A stretch of 60,933 nucleotides of DNA, taken from contig JAJOHG010000152.1 of the NCBI GenBank assembly GCA_021029095.1, positions 1 to 60,933 of the forward strand, read 5' to 3'. The stretch's first letter is position 1. Every line of letters starts with the position of its first letter. The DNA comes from Phellopilus nigrolimitatus. Lineage: Eukaryota; Basidiomycota; Agaricomycetes; Hymenochaetales; Hymenochaetaceae. The notes beneath the pieces were generated by a model. That model was not told where the DNA came from and searched no databases. It saw only the letters and a list, made by a program, of their open reading frames with translations. Both the position numbers and the translations under genes were made by a program. Below, one piece after another: positions 1 through 10,769 of this stretch.

Positions 1-593
1 ACCATCGAGAGTGGTTGAGATAGGCCCGCGAGGTCTTTGGGGCAAGATGAAGTTGGACTCGGCGCGGTGTGGGGGCCAAATGGTACATAAGGGGATTGCG
101 CGGCGCCGCTCGGCATGGAAGGACCCGAGCAGCTGATGCCCTCATCCTGCATAGAAGCGAGTCTGTGAGAGCTGAAAGAGACATAAAAGTAGAGCAGCGC
201 TTACCAGGCCAGAAATTTGAGTTGCTAGGCGCCCAGGAATGGGCATGGCGAGCGGAAGTTGGTCAGGTCCTTGAAGCTCGGAGTAGAGGACACGAGTATT
301 GCCGCTCGGCTGCAGTCCTTCGCCATAGCAGGAGAATTCCTGTGGATTGCGATAGCCAAGCGCTGTTGTGCCGACGTCGCGGCACGGGATGTATAGGTCT
401 CTGGAGGGATCCTACAGGAGACGAATGAGTCAGACATCGACCAGTAGAAAATATGAAACTTGCGTACGGAAGTGTTCTCTCGGTTTAAAGGAGCGTTGTT
501 CGACATAGTGAAATCTTGCTGTTGAAGGTCGAATGCTCCAAAAGTTCCGAAAAAAGGTGGGTGTTGGTCAAGGGACCAGTACTGCTGAGACAT
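1..593 (-). pseudogene. Family A copy 1, 5' part, frameshifted and cut by window edge
   Basis: Copy of the C-terminal zinc-cluster gene described at 34090-35667. Exon 1 begins at the ATG at 593 (MSQQYW...) and intron 1 is GTACGC...TGTAG. Exon 2 and intron 2 (GTAAGC...GCAG) are still readable. In exon 3 a C-run is one base shorter than in the intact copies (near position 92), so the conserved FGPPHY stretch goes out of frame. The zinc-cluster exons would lie left of the window. I infer a pseudogene. A weak TATA-like AATAAATG lies about 60 bp upstream of the ATG. Confidence 0.6.
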
Positions 594-2300
594 CTAGACT
601 AGAGCTAGAGGATGCTGAGGAGGACGACAAACAGCGAGTGTAGTGAGCGAGTAAGCATTTATTCTGCCATAGGACCTGGTTGTACAGGCATGGCGAAAAC
701 ATGTGCTGCCGCGAACTCTGTACTTTTAGGTTCTTTGGTCGGCGAAAAGACAGAGACAGGGCAAGGAGTGAGACTTCGCGTAGAGCTTTCTGTTGGACCC
801 ATTAATTTTCCTTACACGAATTAACTCCCTTCGTGTTCGCCGACAAGATTTTGCGCCTGAAAATGACCTGTGCTTAGGGAAACAGTCGGAAAACATGAGG
901 CGCCAGTAAGCGCCCGAAGAGTTTCCAGACAATCCCAAAGACGAGGTACATTTCATGACGGCGCATCGCCACATCGTCTCCATTCGGTCAGTATCACGAG
1001 TCGACAGTACGACCTGTAATTTCTGGCACACCAGCGCGATATGGTACGGTAAAAAAATACAGGACGGCCGTAATCTGTAATTAGGAACACGGTGCGGAGC
1101 CCCTATGCTATGCAGTAGGTAAGCCTGTGGTGCCTATGTATAAGCCGTTGAACTCAATCACAAAACTACACGACCCGCGCGCAGAAGGTTATTACCCTTG
1201 AGTTTCGCCTTGAACTCGGTCTTCTCTAATGCGGGACACGGCGGTGTACGCGTCGTTGGGTCCATCTTCTCGGCCAGTCCAAGGTGTAATTAAATTAACT
1301 TCTCTGATACTTCTACCTATATGCCAGCATCATTTTGTTGCACACCCACAATTTTCTAGAGTAAATCATGTATGAACTTTATCCTTCGTGTACATATGAA
1401 AACATACAGAAAAAACATACAGAAAAACTATCGATCCACGCCACGGAGATAATGGGCTTCAAGATGCTCTCCCCTTACTCTCCGAGTACGGCGGCGCTGC
1501 GAACACGCCCGTGCCCATGTAAATGCCGCAAGCAGAGCGTGCTGTGCCTGCTGCTCCGCACACTAGCTGACGACGCGCGGAGAAGATGTGTGGACGGCTG
1601 GCCGTGGTACCAATACGCACCCAAGCCTTTGCCAACGAGGAGCGCACTGGACGGCGCCTTGCTCGAGCCCGAGATAGGACTCGGAGGCATCGACGAGCAG
1701 GAGCTCAGAGAAGAATTTGAAGACGCGTTGCTGAAGTGTGAGCGCAGCTCACTCCCGAATCTAGAGAGGTACAGGTACACGTTTGCGTTTGCGCAGGGGC
1801 TGCTCGTGGGTTGCTCGCGGGAAACGTGCTTGCACTGCTCGGAGCAGGCGCACGTAGATGCTGTTGGTTGGGCTGGCATGGCGACGCGACTAGAGAGTTG
1901 TATGCGATACGTGTCGAGCGTCTTGACCGCCTGGTTCTGACGTGTCTGATGAGCTTGATTCCATGTCCCATTTCATTGGGACCGCACCGCGTTCAACTTG
2001 CTTTAGGTCTTGAGCGTGAACCATTTCATGCCCCGCAGTTCCATTGAGATGGCAAGACCTGTCCCGTAAGGAAACTGCAGGCTGTTCTGCTGCTTCTGGG
2101 CGTTTCCAGCACCGAGGATCTTGCTCGCCGGGGATTCATGTTTTCATTTGCCTTGTCCACCTAAGAGTGCGCATGAGCCCCCAGGATGAGCGCAGTGTGC
2201 ACGTGTATGTTACCGGATGCAGGTGGATGCAAGCGGAGGATGGCAGTAGAAGAGGTGGACGCTGGTGACGGCGATAACAATATTTTGATGGCTTTATATC
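594..2300. other. Unassigned stretch
   Basis: No gene could be recognised. The first 100 bases resemble the promoter side of family A. A 190-codon plus-strand ORF (1368-1940) is acidic in the middle (EPEIGLGGIDEQELREEFED) and Cys-containing near its end. It has no motif I know, no repeat partner elsewhere in the window, and overlaps minus-strand ORFs of similar length. It could be a decayed exon or chance. Confidence 0.3.
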
Positions 2301-2304
2301 AAAT

Positions 2305-2525
2305 CCTGAGCTTTGAATCGATGCGGGAAGGGTTTCCCGGTGAAAAACCCGCATGTCGAATCGGCGCCCGAATCGGCACCCACGGCATACCCAGCACAGG
2401 CTGCCGTGATCGGACTTCGCCGGCGTTCCCTTGCTATTCGGCGGGCGATGGTCGGCGAAGCGCGCCCCGAGCTCATGCTACCGGATAACATGGGAGCAAA
2501 CGTAGTGGAGGAACCTCGTGCGTAG
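2305..2525 (+). pseudogene. NUO51/NDUFV1 C-terminal fragment 1
   Basis: The plus frame ends in MVGEARPELMLPDNMGANVV followed by EEPRA and a stop. The same C-terminal tail closes the longer complex I 51-kDa subunit fragments at 14.4 kb and 25.0 kb. The conserved [16 protein letters not shown] segment is missing here. What precedes the tail is unrelated. The 3' flank (GTAGACGAA...GTAGATAAAGTC) also matches the 14.97 kb copy, so the duplication includes non-coding sequence. Confidence 0.6.
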
Positions 2526-2697
2526 CGTAGACGAACCTATGTAGATAAAGTCGAAAACATGTTCTCCTTCATCAGCAGAACTATTTTCAGCTTAAGCTGA
2601 GACAACATGCATTAGAGTGCTTACGTGCCCTTATTTATGTCTTACGAACTTGAAATACGGGCACTAAGCGGCGGTAAGAAGGCTAAGCACTCAAATT

Positions 2698-2895
2698 CTC
2701 GTGCTGTGCGCGTGAAGAACGGCATGTGATGCCACCCTCCATACCAGAGTGGTGGAAAGAAGCTCGTACGGCTGTGGCCGTGGACTGATTTTAGAGTAGT
2801 GTGAAGGGTCATCTGAGGAGCACGGGTAATTGGGCATGCTGGCCGAATGCGAAGGCGATGGAAAGCTTGGACAGTGTAGATCGATAACCACCCCT
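2698..2895 (-). pseudogene. Family A copy 2, exon 5 fragment
   Basis: About 200 bp match the exon 5 block of family A, with recognisable peptides SFPSPSHSASMPNYPCSSDD and ISPRPQPYE. Neither the zinc cluster nor the 5' exons are present. It lies directly right of a NUO51 tail fragment. That is the same order as in the larger units, though much of the intervening sequence is deleted. Confidence 0.6.
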
Positions 2896-3059
2896 TCTAC
2901 AATGCTCATTGAGGGAGACGGCACCGAGCTCCCAATACTTGATGCCCTAGCTTCTGGTAAGCACTTGTTTTGGTGTCGGCACATCGTACCTGTAGAGCAG
3001 AGCTTTGAGGCCGCAAGTTTTCGAGATTTGAATGTGAGGACACGCGGCTTCACGCAGAA

Positions 3060-3544
3060 GGCTGGCAGCGGGCCAGTATGTCAAGCGAAAGATAAAGAAG
3101 ATACGTAACGTGATGGGAACACCGTTGAGTAGCTAAGCGAGTAATACTGATAGACTAATAGTATTTGGTGTCTGTTTATCTCCCCCGATCCCGGAACCAA
3201 GTTACTTTCCCATCACCTTAAGATTGAAGTTGCTTCATTCTTGGCCTCGGTCGAAGCAGTTTTCAGTGCATAGCACCGTTTATTTCGCATTGAGTACATG
3301 AGAAAATACTCTCCAGTAACAACGCGCCGACACTGAGACAGGGATACGGGGTGACATATAAGCAGTTGGGAATGGCTTTGGTATCTCCACAAATACCCTA
3401 TGCGTTGCCGTCAAAACCGGCGTATCGATTCTCTCTGCATTGCTTTCCTGCATCTCGATCAATCCGTTCCCTAGCTTGAATGACCTCGACTTAAGATCAA
3501 CCACGGGAGCGTGCAGTCAAGCAGCATAGTACTTTCGAAGTCAC
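3060..3544. other. No recognised gene
   Basis: Only short ORFs are present. The longest is a 74-codon minus-strand ORF (3280-3504) with no motif I recognise. I see no repeat partner elsewhere in the window and no clear promoter. Confidence 0.3.
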
Positions 3545-3950
3545 CCCACAGCTGATGTCTAATACCAAGAGGCCTCAGCCCGCAACGACGCGCAACATGC
3601 CTTGTAGAACATGCACAAGAAGGTCAGGCCGTGTTTTTTGCGTTCCTCGAGATCGAGAGGCTAATTTTGCAACCATTTAGTGCAATATATTGCCGCCATA
3701 CTCGTCTGGAAACTGCGAATTTTGTGCTCAGGCACAGATAACTTGCCGCCCTCACAAGTTGAGGAAGATCAGGGAGAAGATTGCTCGAGCGAAACTGGTA
3801 CAACATTCTCCACAGTTTGGAAGTGCATCCGACGTCTTGCAGGTGAGCGCAAAGCATATCATCGGACCCCGACAATAAAAATAGCCGAAGTTATCCAGCC
3901 ACAGAATACTTGTACGACCGGATCTCCTGCTATCGATGTCATCGCTTAGA
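3545..3950 (+). pseudogene. Family B copy 1 (split Cys-cluster gene)
   Basis: Reading across one stop (TAG near 3680) gives CRTCTRRSGRVFC, then about 30 residues, then SGNCEFCAQAQITCRPHK and a basic stretch ending SASDVLQ at a GTGAGC donor. The 29.2 kb copy has the same organisation. The motif resembles two halves of a zinc cluster (CX2CX8C ... CX2CX6C) held apart by a long linker, which is unlike the usual 5-12 residue loop. The post-intron exon is also present but frame-broken (IAEVIQP...). Function unknown; DNA binding is inference only. Confidence 0.5.
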
Positions 3951-4439
3951 CCTCAAGCGATGACACTGCAGTAGTCGTACTTCACCCAGAGTTATCCAGC
4001 CTTGTCGCTGATGTGATTAAGCATGTTGAGCTTTGCTGCGATCATCTCCAGGAACGACACGAGCTTGGAGCGGCACGAGTAGGAAAGAACAATAATCGCC
4101 GGCGGCAGATGAGTGGACGGGCTGTATAAGGTTTGCACTGCTACACCGTCCTCGAGGATACTTAAATTTTCCCGGGGTGACCGTGAGGTCCTGTCCCTTT
4201 GTTCATGAAACTTTATTTTACTAACTCACGTTTTGCACGAACTGACCTGGTTCCAACAGATTCGGCCGTTTTATTTTTCAACGTTGCCTCTCATGTCCTT
4301 CTCGAGATGCACTGCGTGCTGCGAGTTTTGTTCGCCCGTCGCGGAGAATTTTCGAAGGCGCTAAAATCTGAAATTTCAGTCTTAGTCCCTTGCAAATCTT
4401 TCTGAAATCGGCATCGACACGAGTTCGCTAGCAACAACG

Positions 4440-4968
4440 ACGCACTGCATATTGAGTTATTAGGCATTCTGAGTTCTTGCATCAACTGAAAGTCGCTTAT
4501 TTTCACGTGCTAACGTCTACAGAGATTGCACGGGTTGCGGCTTGTGGCCTTCTGCGACTTCCGAGGTTACTGCTCGATAGGGTGACAGACGAAACTCCCA
4601 GACCAAAGTTTTCGTGCTGTGAGCGGTCGCTCGCATGCGAAGGACGGCGCATGATGCCATCTCCATACGAAAAGTGGTAGAAGCAAGCTCGCGTGGCTAT
4701 GGCGGTGGACGGATTTTAGGTATTGTGAAGGGTCTCTGAGAAGTGCGCGTGATTGGGTACGCTGATCGTACGCGAAGGCGATGGAAGGCTTGGATGATGT
4801 TAATCGGTAGCTAAATTCTGTGCATATGTGGATGAGAAGCAGATTAAGAGCAGGTCATCCAACAGACAAAAATAGAACCCCTCCAGATAAGTCTGTGTTG
4901 TCGGGGTGTTATGAACCGATGTTTCTAAAGGGTGAATACACCGACCGGGAGCCTGAAGTTGAGCGTCA
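4440..4968 (-). pseudogene. Family A copy 3, 3' half, truncated
   Basis: Contains parts of exons 4-5, intron 5 and the first codons of the zinc-cluster last exon (CVVVASEL). Homology then stops. The sequence left of it (about 4200-4420) instead matches 36100-36240, a segment beside another family A block. The CX2C pair of the second half-cluster is therefore gone. At its right end, exon 4 homology stops where an unrelated gene fragment (4990-5165) begins. Confidence 0.55.
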
Positions 4969-4989
4969 ATGCGTTCTCCGCCGCCGTTC

Positions 4990-5165
4990 TGTGGCTCGCC
5001 CTGGAGGCTAGCGAACTCGAAGAGAAGATCGCCGACGTGCTGAAGCAAGTCAAGGTCTACCCATGCGACACTGAGAAGGAGGAAAAACTGGTAGAAATCG
5101 CCAACAAAATGTTCAAGCATGCGGCTGAAAATAAGTATAAATTTCCAGCGGAGCGTGGACACCAT
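4990..5165 (+). pseudogene. Fragment of the 152-aa gene at 30.4 kb
   Basis: The peptides ELEEKIADVLKQVKVYPCDT, IANKMFKHAAENK and KFP parallel the C-terminal part of the 30420-30878 protein (KIEEKIMDVLEQIRVYPCDT, VANKMVKHAVENK). There is no start region or promoter. It is fused directly to a family A fragment, so it arose by rearrangement and not as a solo duplicate. Confidence 0.6.
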
Positions 5166-5289
5166 CTTCCGTGAGCATACGTGGAGCGAGCGAGCGAGCA
5201 TTTATTCCGCCATAGGACTAGATGCCGCGAGGTCTGTGCTTGTGGCTCCGTATCGGTGGAAAATATGCTGAAGAACAATCTTTAAAAGC

Positions 5290-5480
5290 TCAAGTTAATT
5301 TGATATCAGGAGAAAATAAGATCTCCGCTTCAATCCGGTTCCTCAGGCTTATAGTATCCCTTCAACTCGCAGACCCATTGCCAATAATGCAACAAAAAAG
5401 ACGGCGACCTTGCTGGAGCATTCCATGTCGACACAAGGCGTCCAGGAACAAGACGATGGACTCGTTTAGCTTGGTCATTA
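5290..5480 (+). repeat. Repeat R1, copy 1
   Basis: First of four related blocks (also about 6690-6830, 17265-17400, 23265-23400). They share a TATA-like word, then ACTCGCAGACCCATTGCCAA and CAATGCAAC. In the better copies this is followed by coding-like sequence with the consensus VRAQERRLDADL. The blocks usually lie just upstream of a family A 5' end and point away from it, so R1 may be the promoter and first exon of a divergently transcribed neighbour that was co-duplicated. No protein family recognised. Confidence 0.45.
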
Positions 5481-5725
5481 CTATCAGCTTCGAAAAAAAA
5501 AGTGTTGCAGGCTGGAAAGACCTCATCGAGGTCGTGCCGTACCGTAATGCTCCTTCAGAAGCACATTTACGGGCCGTATCGTATACGCGGTTGGGCTATA
5601 CGACCGTATCCTTATACGGTACGGCGCGGAGCCCTAGACGAGACACCGAAGAATTATGCTGAGAAATAGACGTGGGCGAGAGCCGGGCGTCAGAATCACG
5701 AAGATATGAGAGAGCTTACATATCC

Positions 5726-6484
5726 CTACTTCTTCTGGAACTCGCACTTCTTACATTGCTCGCAGAGAGAACTGAATTCGTCAGCGACAACGACACACTG
5801 TATAACGAGTTTTTAGGCATTGTGATTTCTTGCATCAAATTAAAGCTGCTTACTCTCACGTGCCAACGTTTACAGCTAAGGCACGGGTTGCGGTTTGTGG
5901 CCTTTTACAACTTCCGTGGCTGTCGCTCGACAGCGCTCGGGGGATCAACGGCGATGGAGGAAGCTCATAGACTAAACTTTTCGTACCGTGAGCGCCCGCC
6001 CTCATGCGAATGACCGCGCGTGATGCCCTTCTCCATACCAGGAGTGGTGGAAACAAGCTTGCGCGGCTGTGGTGGTGGGCTAATTTTAGAGCTGTGCGAA
6101 GAATCGTCTGGGGGACGCGGGTGATTGGGTAGGTTGGCCGGGTGCGAAGGCGGTGGGAGGCTTGGGCGATGCTGATCGATAGCCAAGTCCTGTGCATATG
6201 TGGATAAGAAGCAGGTTAGAAGCAGGTCGTTCAGTATACAAAAATATAATCGCACCAGATCAGAAGTCTGTGTTGTCGGATGGTCATGAGTTGGTGTTCC
6301 TATAGGATAAACACGACAACCGGTAGCCTGAGATTGAGCGTTCGTGCTCGTTCGAGGATAGGCAATGCGTTCTTTGCCGCTGTTCCGTGGCATCTCCTCC
6401 ACAGAATCTTAGAATGGTGCCCGAAATGAGGCGATGAAAGAAACGGTAGATGATCACAGGAGCCGTTGTGTCAGTCTCATGTCT
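5726..6484 (-). pseudogene. Family A copy 4, 3' half, zinc cluster shortened
   Basis: Covers part of exon 4 through the stop codon. The last exon reads CVVVADEFSSLCEQCKKCEF, so about four codons are missing between the fifth and sixth cysteines. The half-cluster would have CX2CX2C spacing instead of CX2CX6C. Family A homology ends abruptly at 6484, immediately against a run of 50 A residues. The 3' flank (5640-5725) matches the flank of the other copies. Confidence 0.6.
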
Positions 6485-6485
6485 G

Positions 6486-6535
<50 letters not shown>
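6486..6535. repeat. Run of 50 A residues
   Basis: Uninterrupted poly(A) on the plus strand, exactly at the breakpoint between family A copy 4 and the next repeat (R2). It could be the tail of a retroposed sequence or a homopolymer at a repair junction. I found no target-site duplication around it. Confidence 0.9.
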
Positions 6536-6536
<1 letters not shown>

Positions 6537-6544
6537 AGGAATCG

Positions 6545-6660
6545 TAACATGCCATGCGTAGCAGTAGCCCACAACCAAAGGATTTGTGAGAGGTAGGATT
6601 CGGAACGAAGCGGAATTGGTACTGTCAATGCGGCTTCGATGAATAAACAACTCGGACAGT
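6545..6660. repeat. Repeat R2, copy 1
   Basis: About 110 bp (TAGCAGTAGCCCACA... to ...AACTCGGACAGTGG) recur at 29908-30020 with clear similarity, including GGTAGGATTCGGAACGAAGC. The second copy lies about 260 bp upstream of the TATA box of the 30.4 kb gene. It is non-coding as far as I can see. Confidence 0.6.
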
Positions 6661-6689
6661 GGGATTGCGATTCCTGGCTCGGGTTTATA

Positions 6690-6900
6690 GCAGCACTTCA
6701 ACTTACCGATCCATTTCCAACAATGCAATACAATAAGACGGTTTGCCTGCAGGAGCGTTCCACGTCGAGGGCGTCCGGGCGCAAGAAAAACGGCTCGACG
6801 CCGACCTTGCCGACTTGCCGGACACGTTGCATCCATCACACTTGCAGCTATGCAGGAGACAGGACACGAGCAGGAGGAGGAAAAAGCCGACGCAGGCCGC
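6690..6900 (+). repeat. Repeat R1, copy 2
   Basis: Best coding-like version of R1. A plus-strand frame gives GAFHVEGVRAQEKRLDADLA followed by DLPDTLHPSHLQLCRR. It runs into the AT-rich minisatellite at 6925. No protein family recognised. Confidence 0.4.
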
Positions 6901-6924
6901 TCCATCAGGAAATACCTACCCTGT

Positions 6925-7250
6925 AAAATCGCTTCAAATCCCGTAAAATCCCGTAAAATCCGTAAAATCCATTCGAAATTTTGAGGATTTTACGATTTTA
7001 CGATTTTACGATTTTGATGACCCCCCCTGTCGATTTTACGGATTTTATGAATTTGAACTGATTTGATACGATTTGACAAGGATTTGATATGATTTGAAGC
7101 AAAAGGACTGTATTTTAACGTAGCTTTAATAATTTGAAGCAATATTTCCCATCTTTTTGATCGCATTTGCATGCTTTTGATGCGGTTTGCATGCTTTTTA
7201 CAGTTTTTTACGTGCTTTTTACAGGTTTTGAGTGCTTTTTACAGTTTAAT
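6925..7250. repeat. AT-rich short-period repeat block, left
   Basis: Begins with repeated GTAAAATC words, then inverts to repeated GATTTTACG words (potential foldback about 6930-7015). It continues into GATTTGA-type repeats and then GCTTTTTACAG-type repeats. A related block at 10150-10440 shares GATTTGACG words and the segment TTTAATAATTTGAAG. The two blocks bracket the YAK1-like pseudogene. Confidence 0.7.
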
Positions 7251-7689
7251 TCTGAAGAATTACAGGAATTTTAGCTCGCATCACACCGGCATTACAGTGA
7301 AGCATATAATATTTGAGAACCATTAAAAGAAACATAAAGTATACGAAGAGTAGGTACCTAAAAGCCAATAAAAAGACTGTAATAGAGGGTTAATCGTGCT
7401 GAAGGAATGTCGTGAGTCATATATACAGCTCGTCCAGAGCAAGTCTGGCAAAGTCACTCTTGATGTCTAGCAAGACGCCGCGAAGCACAACAATTGCCTC
7501 CGCACCATCCGTTCACTCATCAACAACGGGGTCCGTACTGCATCTGAATGAGGTGAGTGGTGTCTGCGTTTGACTGTCGTGCATGCGGGGCCGCGAGTAT
7601 TCACCGAGACAGGCGCACAGGCGCGAGGGTGCACACTCGGGGTGAACCCGAGCGGCAAACAGCGCTGCGTCGACGTCGCCGTTCATGCG

Positions 7690-7866
7690 GCACGTCCGAA
7701 GCTGCGTAGTCCTCCCAGTCGAGTGATTCAGCGTAGTTGTAGATCATGTTCTCCGGATCATCGGCGGGGCTTTAGACGCGCTCTAGTACTGGTCCGGCTG
7801 CATTGGGACGTATATATTCGCAATATCCGCCCGCCCGCGATCGATCGCGTCAAACGACGATGCAGG

Positions 7867-7901
<35 letters not shown>

Positions 7902-9640
7902 GCTGCTGCTGCGCATAAGAGCTTCCGTAGCGAGCAACCACCAGGTGCGGGATTCCCTGCATACGCTTGCAGCGGGCTTGAGAGGCTCGCAGAGTTCGTC
8001 GCACCGTATAATGATTGCGATGCCTGGTCCCCACGAGCGGCGGACCGGACGTTCGATAGGACAACCTCCCGTCTTTCCGACGGATCATCTACGACGATAT
8101 TGGCAGTGGGGTGGTACGACTGGGACAGTGACGATGGCTGAGCAGGATACCGATGTGCTGTACGGGGCTGATTCCAGGTAGCCAACCCTGCAGCAGCAAG
8201 TTCGGCCTGCTGTTGCAGATATTCCAACTGCGGATATGGTTGAGACGCAGCCGCCTTGCCAGCCTGACATCTCTCCCACTCTCGCATGGCATCGTCCCGG
8301 TTGAGCACTGGCGTAAGAGCATTTCGCCCGGAGATGACATCATGGTTCATGTGCTGAAGACGAGCCAACGCAGGAGGGATGGCGTCCATATTGTTTATTG
8401 TGTTTGCACGAGCTCGGGAATTCGGGTAGTATGTACTCGAAGGCGGATTCGGCTGTGCGTTCAGATCTTTAAAATCAATTAGAAATGTTTTCCGATTCTT
8501 GCGACTCATAAGATCATTGCATCAAAGACACTCACTTCCAGGATTTTGATGGCCCAATGACGCATGATTCACAGATGAATGCTGCATCTGCTGAAGCGGC
8601 AGGTTATAGTGCTGTGCATCCTGCCGATGCCACTGCGATGCTGCCTGCGCCTGCTGTTGAGGCTGTTGCGGTGAGACATACGGGTTGCAGTACGCGCGAT
8701 GCGGCCTGCGACGCGGCCTGCTGCTGAGCAGTGTAAGCCTGATGCTGCGCGAGATGCTGGTTGTACGACGCAGCGTCCTGATACGCGCGCTGTCCTTTCG
8801 GCTGTTGCGGAACCAAACCCCCGTACAGCCGCTTCGGGTCATTCGGTGGAGTAATAGACCGCGTAGCAGCGGCTGCTGCTGTCGCGGCGCTGTTTAAGTG
8901 ACTCGGTGGTTGAAGACGAGTTTAGCTCCAAAGCGAAATAAAAACGATAGGAGGAAGATGACATACTACAAAAGGCTTCACACACTTCTCGCCTGTAATG
9001 AAAGGATGTATACGGGCTTGCTGCGGCGTCCAACGCTGAATAGGATCCAAATTCAGCAAGCCCTGGCAGAAGTCGATGAACGCCGCACGGTTATTAAGTT
9101 CTACTCCAGAAGGTACAAAGTCAGGCGATTACCGTCATCGTCATACGGCGATAAGCAAAGACAGACCTTTCTCCATTTCAGGACCAGGTGACAAAGTATC
9201 CATCGGGTGATAATGGGTATAATTGGAATACTTCTTTGGCCCGCAAACGGTGACCCCAGAGGCGAAGTACCCTTCGAGGACGCCTGCTGCTGGGCAACAG
9301 GCGGCTGATATGGTGGTGCGCTCGGCGTTTCAGTTGGACTTGAGTTCTGATACACGGTTGAAGTGGGAAAGTCTGCAGTCGCAGCAGTCTGCGCTGACAT
9401 CTGCTGAAGCTGAGAGTAAGGGTCGAGCAAAGGCGTAGTACCCAGTCCTGTCTGTTGTCGCGGACTCCTAGTTGCCGAAAAGCTCTCATCAAGCTTCTGC
9501 GCTGCAGTTGTGTGCCATCGAACATAGTCAGGAGTCCCAGAAAGATGATCGTCTTGATATGGGTCAGAGCAATCGACAGGCTGGCCACGTTCGAATTGGC
9601 CCAATGGCCGGTCAGCTATGGCTGTTGAGGAGACGCATAT
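7690..9640 (-). pseudogene. YAK1: YAK1-like protein kinase pseudogene lacking the kinase core
   Basis: Read right to left, pieces of a Yak1-type DYRK kinase appear in order. There is a Gln/Ser/Pro-rich N-terminal region (9215-9480; DPYSQLQQMSAQTAATADFP). Next comes the very end of the kinase C-lobe (about 9000-9090; FIDFCQGLLNLDPIQRW then HPFITGEK). A Gln-rich tail follows (8520-8890; GLVPQQPKGQRAYQDAA), then INNMDAIPPALARLQHMNHD (8300-8400), a polyQ run, and SSFDAIDRGRADIANIYVPM. The N-terminal region joins the C-lobe end with no room for the ATP-binding and catalytic loops, so at least 250 codons are missing. Frames change repeatedly. Family assignment is from memory of fungal Yak1 proteins; gene death is clear from the sequence. 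Confidence 0.65.
7865..7911. repeat. (TTG)n/(CTG)n microsatellite
   Basis: About 12 TTG units then CTG units on the plus strand. In the minus-strand YAK1-like frame this is the polyglutamine tract, so it is a remnant of coding repeat. Confidence 0.9.
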
Positions 9641-10050
9641 GAGACATTGGGTGAGTAGAACGACTGAGAGATATGCAAGCGGCCGATGTAGCTGGACCCG
9701 GTCGGTCGTGTTCCCGTGCGCGCTGTTGTTCATAAACGACGCACTCCAAGTTGTCCGTCATACGATGTTGATTTCGCCGCGATGAAAATCCACCACTGCC
9801 TATGCCTGTTGCGCAGCATCAACAACAGATCCACCCAGATACGCACAATGCAAAAGGTATGCCCGACCAGTCGATAAGTTCCGATCGTGGACAAGAGTGA
9901 GGTCAATACGGAGCAAGGGAATAACTTTTCGAGGTGATGACGCGGCCTTTGTCTAATTCAGGGCCGGCTTAAATGGACTTGAAGACCTGGAGAACACTTT
10001 GAATACCTGTCCTTCGTATGCTATAAACAATAATTTGACCCCTTATAAAG

Positions 10051-10131
10051 GTATTATGGTGTAGTGGTTATGATCTGGTCATGTTATGCGACTAGGTTGG
10101 CTGTTCAATTCACGTGTTGCGCATATTTTTT
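10051..10131 (+). pseudogene. tRNA-like (Pol III type) sequence
   Basis: TATGGTGTAGTGGTTATGAT resembles a tRNA D-arm/A-box. GGCTGTTCAATTC lies 30 bases downstream and resembles a T-arm/B-box, and a T6 run at 10126-10131 could terminate Pol III. The acceptor and T stems do not pair well, so this is not a functional tRNA. It may be a decayed tRNA or the head of a tRNA-derived SINE. Confidence 0.35.
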
Positions 10132-10149
10132 CAACTTAAATAAACACAC

Positions 10150-10440
10150 CATTTGACTTGTGCATAATTTCCGCATTCGAGAATTTGACGGATTTTGACG
10201 GATTTGACGGATTTTGACGGATTTGACGGATTTGACAGAATTGACGGATTTGAAGAAAGTTACTGTATTTAATAATTTGAAGGATTTGAAGAATCAGAAA
10301 ACTCGGCGCTAAAAAACCTGTAAAAAAATAAGGTGAAAATTTGAAAGGATTTGAAAGGATTTGAAAGGATTTGAAGGGATTTGAGTGATTTGACGCGATT
10401 TGACGCGATTTGACGCGATTTGACGCGATTTGACAGGGTA
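10150..10440. repeat. AT-rich short-period repeat block, right
   Basis: Arrays of GACGGATTTT/GACGGATTT, then GGATTTGAAA, then at least four perfect GATTTGACGC units. The word set is the same as in the left block at 6925-7250. Together they flank a 2.9-kb segment holding the YAK1-like pseudogene and the tRNA-like sequence. Confidence 0.75.
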
Positions 10441-10769
10441 GGCTTTTCCTGATGTCGGATCGTGACATCGGAGTCCAGACGACGAGGCTGATAGTCAGCG
10501 GGCGCTTTTCCTTATTACTCGTGGTACGCCGCCGAAAACTAGCGTGCAGCAACGAGCAACCTTAGAGACCAGGAGCGGTCGTGGCCACCGTCGGCATCGT
10601 TGTCGCCATGCTGCTGCTGGCTGAGGGGCGACGACGGGGTTGACGCCATCCAGTTTCGAATCAAAGCCACTGAAAAACGTCGGCGCTTGAAGTACGAAAG
10701 CGGCGATGACATCTGCGAGCGCGCCTGCGATTATTTCCATTGTGGTATCCCGCGCACTCAAGGCGAACG

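Noticed and set aside
6925..7250. CRISPR array
   Set aside because: Units are 8-10 bp, imperfect and AT-rich, with no unique spacers; the genome is eukaryotic.
7850..8509. Functional Gln-rich protein (219 codons)
   Set aside because: It is the tail of the YAK1-like pseudogene; its frame ends in a Thr run from a shifted CAA repeat.
10051..10131. Functional tRNA gene
   Set aside because: A- and B-box-like words exist, but the acceptor and T stems do not pair.
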